The notes under the pieces are model-generated. The model saw only the letters and a list, made by a program, of their open reading frames with translations, did no database searches and was not told where the DNA came from. From contig CAYSPG010000015.1 of NCBI GenBank assembly GCA_964432885.1, positions 13,683 through 77,682 of the forward strand: 64,000 nt of DNA. The letters run 5' to 3'. Below are positions 60,269-64,000 of this stretch, in pieces. Position 1 is the stretch's first letter; every line of letters begins with the position of its first letter. The stretch is from CAYSPG01 sp964432885. GTDB lineage: Bacteria; Bacteroidota; Bacteroidia; AKYH767-A; OLB10. Position numbers and translations under genes: made by a program.

Positions 60269-60745
60269 ATGGAAATAAAAATACGCGAAGGGAAAAAAGA
60301 AGATGTGCCTGCTGCGCTTGAGCTTGTAAAAGAACTTGCATTGTTTGAGAAAGCACCTGAACAAGTTATTACTAACGTGAAGCAGATGATTGCAGATGGG
60401 TTTGGAGAAAATCCAATATATAAAATGCTGGTGGCAGAAGACCTCACCCCCAGCCCCTCTCTAAAGGAGAGGGGGACTGTAGTTGCTATCGCAATTTATT
60501 TTATTAAATATTCTACCTGGAAAGGCAAAGGACTATATCTTGATGATATTGTTGTAAAAGAAAATCTGCGAGGCAAGGGAGTTGGCAAAAAACTTTTTGA
60601 AGCTGTAGTTGCCGAAGCAAAAAAACTAAACTGTAAACAAATGCACTGGCAGGTTTTAGACTGGAACGAACCGGCAATAAATTTTTACAAAAAGTACAAT
60701 GCCGAATTTGATAGCGGGTGGGTTAACTGCAAGCTGCATTTTTAG
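60269..60745 (+). CDS. GNAT-family N-acetyltransferase with an in-frame repeat insertion
   Basis: The 158-residue acetyltransferase has the GNAT fold: early IREGKKEDVPAALELVKEL, then acetyl-CoA-binding LYLDDIVVKENLRGKGVGKK (R-G-x-G-x-G as RGKGVG) and QVLDWNEPAINFYKKY. Residues 58-70 (DLTPSPSLKERGT) are a translated palindromic repeat placed in the loop between two strands, next to VVAIAIYF. The family normally has only a short turn there, so the insert should be tolerated. The target of acetylation is unknown. Its stop overlaps the convergent MazF-like gene. Confidence 0.85.
   Translation: MEIKIREGKKEDVPAALELVKELALFEKAPEQVITNVKQMIADGFGENPIYKMLVAEDLTPSPSLKERGTVVAIAIYFIKYSTWKGKGLYLDDIVVKENLRGKGVGKKLFEAVVAEAKKLNCKQMHWQVLDWNEPAINFYKKYNAEFDSGWVNCKLHF
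60440..60478. repeat. Palindromic repeat inserted inside the GNAT gene
   Basis: The 39 bases encode residues 58-70 of the acetyltransferase in frame. Within them CCCCTCTC (60454-60461), loop TAAAG, GAGAGGGG (60467-60474) is a perfect hairpin preceded by ACCTCACCCCCAG. This sequence type is widespread as an intergenic repeat in many bacteria, but here it interrupts a reading frame without breaking it. Confidence 0.7.
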
Positions 60746-61068
60746 TTTACAAGATTTACAAAAACAGTCTTCAATCTAGTGGAATTTTTTCTCTTTAATT
60801 TACCTAAGACAGAAACTATATTTTCCTTTTTCAATGTTACAAGCCTATCAACCTTTAATACAGATTTTGCTCTAAGGTTATTTGAAGCATCAGGGCTTAA
60901 CAAAATTTCATTAGCTGAAAGTTTTTGAGGAACAACAGAACTTACAGCAGCAACTATTACATCTTTATATTTATCAGAGGTAATTGCAATTACAACAGCA
61001 GGTCTTATTTTTATTTTTGTTAATTCCGCAAACGGAAAAGGAACTAAAACAATATCACCAAATTTCAT
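60742..61068 (-). CDS. MazF/PemK-type toxin
   Basis: The 108-residue protein matches MazF/PemK ribonuclease toxins: FGDIVLVPFPFAELTKIKIRPAVVI (with the conserved R-P-A-V-V), then KYKDVIVAAVSS, a middle SPDASNNLRAKSVLKVDRL and LGKLKRKN. It would cut RNA when not held by its antitoxin. Its ATG overlaps the stop of the antitoxin gene by ATGA (61068-61065), typical of toxin-antitoxin pairs. The stop overlaps that of the GNAT gene. Confidence 0.85.
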   Translation of the reverse strand: MKFGDIVLVPFPFAELTKIKIRPAVVIAITSDKYKDVIVAAVSSVVPQKLSANEILLSPDASNNLRAKSVLKVDRLVTLKKENIVSVLGKLKRKNSTRLKTVFVNLVN

Positions 61069-61289
61069 TTCTTTTTTTTCTTTGGCTTAATAAAATCTTG
61101 ATACAAATCTTCGCGAGAGTCGTTCCAAAAATCCAATCCAACAGATTGGGAAGAAAAATTCCTTAAGTCAGTATCCGTTGAATGTATTTCTTCAATAAAA
61201 GTAACTATCACTTTATATTTTTTTTGATGCGCAATCTTATCCAACAAGTGAATTGATTTGCCATCGAATATTCCTTTTATAGCTAACAT
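61065..61289 (-). CDS. Antitoxin partner of the MazF-like toxin
   Basis: The 74-residue protein is encoded upstream of the toxin and overlaps it by four bases. It begins LAIKGIFDGKSIHLLDKIAH, a small strand pattern seen in Bacteroidota antitoxin-like proteins, continues with KVIVTFIEEI, and has LRNFSSQSVGLDFWNDSRED near the end before a poly-lysine finish. The call rests on its place and this pattern. A 12-base palindrome lies directly upstream of its start and may be the operator. Confidence 0.72.
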   Translation of the reverse strand: MLAIKGIFDGKSIHLLDKIAHQKKYKVIVTFIEEIHSTDTDLRNFSSQSVGLDFWNDSREDLYQDFIKPKKKKK

Positions 61290-61298
61290 ATTATTTTA

Positions 61299-61310
61299 TA
61301 TTAATTAATA
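61299..61310. promoter_or_regulatory. Palindromic site upstream of the toxin-antitoxin pair
   Basis: TATTAATTAATA is a perfect 12-base palindrome 10 bases before the antitoxin ATG and overlaps the end of the purF-like gene. Antitoxins often repress their own operon through such sites, but AT-rich palindromes also arise by chance. Confidence 0.3.
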
Positions 61311-63206
61311 AGCTCTTTCATTTAGCCCCTGCATATAATTAATAAAAGCGCGGCTCACTACTTTGTTTCCTCCCGGTGTGGGATAGTTGCCGCTAAAGTA
61401 CCAGTCGCCACGGTTGTTTGGGCAGGCGCAATGCAAGTCTTCAATTTTCTGAAAAATAATTTCAATATCTGTTTTGCAATCGTCAGGACGAACCATGTCA
61501 GCAATCTTTTTTGAAATCTGTTCGGCAGTAAAAGGCTGGTAAACCATGCGCACATAATTTTTCATTTCGTTTACGCCAAGTTCTAATTGCGCTTTGCAAT
61601 GCTCGTACACTTCGTCTAAAATATGTTCAAGATTATTTTCTTCCAACAATTTTACGGCAGCGCGAAATGCAATGAGGTCGCCAATTTTTGCCATGTCAAT
61701 TCCGTAACAATCAGGATAACGGATTTGTGGTGCGCTTGAAACTATCACAATTTTTTTCGGCTCCAGCCTGTCTAACATTCTGATGATAGAATTTTTTAAT
61801 GTAGTTCCTCTTACAATCGAATCATCTATCACCACAAGGTTGTCAATTTTTTTGCGGATGGTTCCGTAGGTAATATCATACACGTGCGTTACCAAATCAC
61901 TTCTGTCAGTATCATTGGTAATAAACGTGCGCATCTTAATATCTTTAATTGCAATTTTTTCGGCACGCGGACGAATTGATAAAATGTCGTTTAACTTTTC
62001 GTCTGTAATTTCCGCGCCAAGCAATTTTATTTTTCGCTTCTTAACTTCTTTAAGATAATCTTCCATGCCCTGCATCATACCGTAAAAAGCAACTTCGGCA
62101 GTGTTTGGAATAAAACTAAAAACAGTATTTCGCAAATCGTTGTCAACCGAAGTGAGAATACTTTGGCACAACAAGCGCCCAAGTTCTTTGCGCTCTTTGT
62201 AAATTTCAATATCGCTTCCGCGAGAAAAATAAATCCGTTCAAATGAACAACTTAAACGCTGTGTGGGTTCTTTTACTTGTTGCTCCATCACACGTCCATT
62301 CTTTTTTATGATAAGTGCATGGCCGGGTTTTATTTCTGAAATTAAAGTATGCGAAACATTAAATGCAGTTTGTATGGCAGGGCGCTCGCTTGTTACCACC
62401 ACCACTTCATCATCCTTGTAATAATACGCAGGGCGAATTCCGGCAGGGTCGCGCATCACAAATGCATCACCGTGTCCCATCAATCCGGCAATTACATAAC
62501 CGCCATCCCAGTTTTTGCTGCTGCGATTTAAAATTTTTGCAACATCCAAATGCTCTGCAATAAGCGGAGTTATTTCGGCTTTATTATTTCCCAACTCTTT
62601 AAACTTCGCGTAAAGCGATTCGTTTTCCTCATCCAAAAAATGCCCTATGTTTTCCATCACCGTTACGGTGTCGGATTTTTCGCGCGGCAATTGTCCAAGG
62701 TCAATTAACTGCTGAAACAACTCATCCACATTGGTCATGTTAAAATTTCCGGCTACAACAAGGTTGCGCGTCATCCAATTGTTCTGTCGCAAAAACGGAT
62801 GGCATGTTTCAATGCTGTTTCCGCCAAAGGTTCCGTAACGCAAATGGCCGAGGTATAACTCGCTTATAAACTCCGCATTTTTTTTGAGCCATGCCGGGTT
62901 GTTAAAGTTATCAGGATGTTCTGCTTTTAATTTTTCGAACCTTGAAAAAACGGTTGTAACAATATCGGTAATTGCATTTTTTGCAATGCTGCGATAGCGG
63001 TTTATATATTCTGCACCCGGCTCGGCATCTAATTTTATACTCGCAATACCGGCACCGTCCTGCCCACGGTTATGCTGCTTTTCCATAAGCAAGTACAGTT
63101 TATTTAAACCGTACAATGCAGTTCCATATTTTTCATGGTAATATTCCAAAGGCTTTAACAACCTTACCAACGCAATGCCACACTCGTGTTTTATAAAATC
63201 GCTCAT
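61305..63206 (-). CDS. Amidophosphoribosyltransferase-like enzyme (PurF-like)
   Basis: The 633-residue protein has a class II glutamine amidotransferase part (HECGIALVRL with candidate nucleophile C9, then KQHNRGQDGAGIAS, LGHLRYGTFGGNSIE) and a C-terminal phosphoribosyltransferase part (VVIDDSIVRGTTLKNSIIRM, the PRPP loop). The N-terminal eight residues before C9 may be a propeptide removed to free the cysteine, as in some PurF enzymes. It is longer than standard PurF (about 500 residues) with extra helical insertions near 75-110 and 195-240. It fits a Bacteroidota-type PurF paralog; whether it is the main purine enzyme cannot be told from this window. Confidence 0.85.
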   Translation of the reverse strand: MSDFIKHECGIALVRLLKPLEYYHEKYGTALYGLNKLYLLMEKQHNRGQDGAGIASIKLDAEPGAEYINRYRSIAKNAITDIVTTVFSRFEKLKAEHPDNFNNPAWLKKNAEFISELYLGHLRYGTFGGNSIETCHPFLRQNNWMTRNLVVAGNFNMTNVDELFQQLIDLGQLPREKSDTVTVMENIGHFLDEENESLYAKFKELGNNKAEITPLIAEHLDVAKILNRSSKNWDGGYVIAGLMGHGDAFVMRDPAGIRPAYYYKDDEVVVVTSERPAIQTAFNVSHTLISEIKPGHALIIKKNGRVMEQQVKEPTQRLSCSFERIYFSRGSDIEIYKERKELGRLLCQSILTSVDNDLRNTVFSFIPNTAEVAFYGMMQGMEDYLKEVKKRKIKLLGAEITDEKLNDILSIRPRAEKIAIKDIKMRTFITNDTDRSDLVTHVYDITYGTIRKKIDNLVVIDDSIVRGTTLKNSIIRMLDRLEPKKIVIVSSAPQIRYPDCYGIDMAKIGDLIAFRAAVKLLEENNLEHILDEVYEHCKAQLELGVNEMKNYVRMVYQPFTAEQISKKIADMVRPDDCKTDIEIIFQKIEDLHCACPNNRGDWYFSGNYPTPGGNKVVSRAFINYMQGLNERAY

Positions 63207-63280
63207 TATGGTGCAAAATTAAAAAAATTGATGGTGTAAAAACGCAGACACCCTCATACACAACTTGCGCTTATGGTAAA

Positions 63281-63576
63281 CTACCGTAACCATTTTGTTT
63301 TTGTATTAAGCGATGTATGAATTACAGCAGACACTTTTACAGTTTTACTATCTTCAATAATTCTATAGTGAACCATGAAAGGAAATTTTGAAAGCGGCAA
63401 ACATCTTACATCATCATACCGTATTTGATAAAAAGGATTTTTTCAAGGCTGACTAAGCTGGCATCAACTGCTTTAATAAATTTTTTACCGAGCCCTTTTG
63501 TTTGATTGTTGTAGTATTCAACAGAATCCTTCAAATCGTTTAATGCACGCTTATCTACAACTATTTTATATTTCAT
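63281..63576 (-). pseudogene. RelE/ParE-like toxin with a frameshift
   Basis: Starting at ATG 63576 the frame reads YKIVVDKRALNDLKDSVEYY, typical of RelE/ParE toxins, but stops after MMM shortly past residue 50. In the +1 frame the toxin continues as NPFYQIRYDDVRCLPL and VKVSAVIHTSLNTKTKWLR to a stop at 63281-63283. The break falls at a run of six As (minus strand) at about 63435-63440; one extra A would restore the full toxin of about 98 residues. The gene follows its antitoxin by 6 bases. Either the toxin is inactivated or the run was misread in sequencing. Confidence 0.78.
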
Positions 63577-63582
63577 GCAGGC

Positions 63583-63780
63583 CTATAACATTTTTTTTGC
63601 TTCGTCCCAATTAATATAGTCCGACTCCTTTGCAGTAGCAATTCGGTTGCGGACAAGGTTCTTGTGCTCTTCAGGAATAGTAAAATCGCCTTCTTTAATT
63701 TTTATAAAGCCAAATTTTTTAAATAGGTTCAGAAAAAAATCGTACTCCTTATCCGGAATTTGCAATGTTACTTGTTTCAT
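63583..63780 (-). CDS. Antitoxin of the RelE/ParE-like pair
   Basis: The 65-residue protein starts at ATG 63780 (KQVTLQIPDKEYDFFLNLF) and continues with a helical end (HKNLVRNRIATAKESDYINW). This layout, with a strand then helices, resembles small antitoxins paired with RelE/ParE. It lies 6 bases upstream of the toxin frame. The antitoxin frame is intact even though the toxin is broken. Confidence 0.72.
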   Translation of the reverse strand: MKQVTLQIPDKEYDFFLNLFKKFGFIKIKEGDFTIPEEHKNLVRNRIATAKESDYINWDEAKKML

Positions 63781-63913
63781 TGTGCCGTGTTTTTTGGGAT
63801 GTACTTTTGCCTTTGTACTACTATATAATAAAGCAAAAATAATAATATTTGGCGTGGTAGTTAATTTTAAACTTAATACACAGTTGTCCTATAAAAATTT
63901 AGTCTTTTTATAA

Positions 63914-63945
63914 GAGATGCCTCGGCTTCGCTCGGCATGACAGGG
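63914..63945. repeat. Bacterial intergenic repeat-like hairpin
   Basis: GAGATGCC at 63914-63921 pairs in part with GGCAT at 63934-63938; the core CTCGGCTTCGCTCGGCATGAC resembles the widespread GAGAT-x-CTTCG-x-x-TGACA intergenic repeats of bacteria. It lies between the antitoxin gene and the poly-G end; no gene is near it. Confidence 0.4.
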
Positions 63946-63966
63946 TATTCGTGTTTTTAGAGGAGA

Positions 63967-63996
63967 GTGGGGGGGGTGGTGTTGGGGGGGGGGAAA
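63967..63996. other. Poly-G low-complexity sequence at the window end
   Basis: The last 35 bases contain G runs of eight and ten separated by TGGTGTT, in an otherwise AT-rich genome. This looks like a sequencing artefact at a contig end rather than a biological element. Confidence 0.6.
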
Positions 63997-64000
63997 ATGG

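Noticed and set aside
1..64000. tRNA, rRNA or insertion sequences
   Set aside because: No cloverleaf-like sequence, rRNA core or transposase-like reading frame was recognised by eye; a covariance search would be needed to exclude small RNAs.

Overview
The window comes from a Bacteroidota genome of AT-rich composition. The evidence is a type VI secretion locus of the Bacteroidota kind (TssN, TssO and TssP in place of TssJLM), gliding genes gldD and gldE, several proteins with type IX secretion sorting tails, Bacteroidota-style promoters (TTTG, about 20 bases, TAnnTTTG), and a CarB and a PurF-like enzyme of the forms I associate with this phylum. I cannot name an order or genus from sequence alone. 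The poly-G end at about 63.97 kb suggests the window runs to a contig end.

Positions 1 to about 23.6 kb hold an almost complete T6SS (subtype iii). It starts inside a gene that is probably tssR, followed by a fused ABC transporter/FtsX-like protein, tssH (ClpV) and a small exported protein. A divergent ECF sigma factor and short anti-sigma-like gene come next. Then follow tssB, tssC, two hcp genes, vgrG, a PAAR-like spike tip, a probable AHH-type nuclease effector with two Imm11-like immunity genes, an unknown protein, a DUF4123 adaptor, a LysM/SleB-type wall hydrolase, a BPSL0067-type cysteine amidase, tssE (carrying a zinc-ribbon insertion), tssF and tssG. The convergent minus-strand operon tssP-tssO-tssN-tssK supplies the membrane complex and baseplate link. 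TssQ is not seen and may lie upstream of the window. The cargo set thus combines one DNA-targeting and two peptidoglycan-targeting candidates.

From 23.8 to 31 kb there are two tiny genes, a large sensor with beta-propeller repeats and a class III adenylate cyclase domain, a DUF4834-like membrane protein and carB. From 31 to 41 kb there is a type IX-secreted protein, a MATE exporter and a 1893-residue modular adhesin. From 41 to 50 kb lie dolichol-phosphate-mannose-synthase-like and mannose-1-phosphate guanylyltransferase genes, an aminotransferase, an operon of two c-type cytochrome lipoproteins plus a DUF5777 barrel, a small exported protein, and feoA-feoB-sprT-like.

From 50.5 to 55 kb is the ssb-gldE-gldD gliding block, ending in a 44-residue lipoprotein joined to gldD by an ATGA overlap, and asnS with a small membrane protein. 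From 55 to 64 kb there are two more type IX-secreted proteins, a fused oligopeptide-type ABC ATPase, a GNAT acetyltransferase carrying an in-frame palindromic repeat, a MazF-type toxin-antitoxin pair, a PurF-like amidotransferase and a second toxin-antitoxin pair whose RelE/ParE-like toxin is frameshifted.

No rRNA, tRNA, CRISPR array or insertion sequence was recognised. The observations most worth checking are the zinc ribbon in TssE, the ABC transporter inside the T6SS locus, a C-terminal tail motif shared by three T6SS proteins, the two wall-degrading effectors without visible immunity genes, and the palindrome inserted in the GNAT gene.
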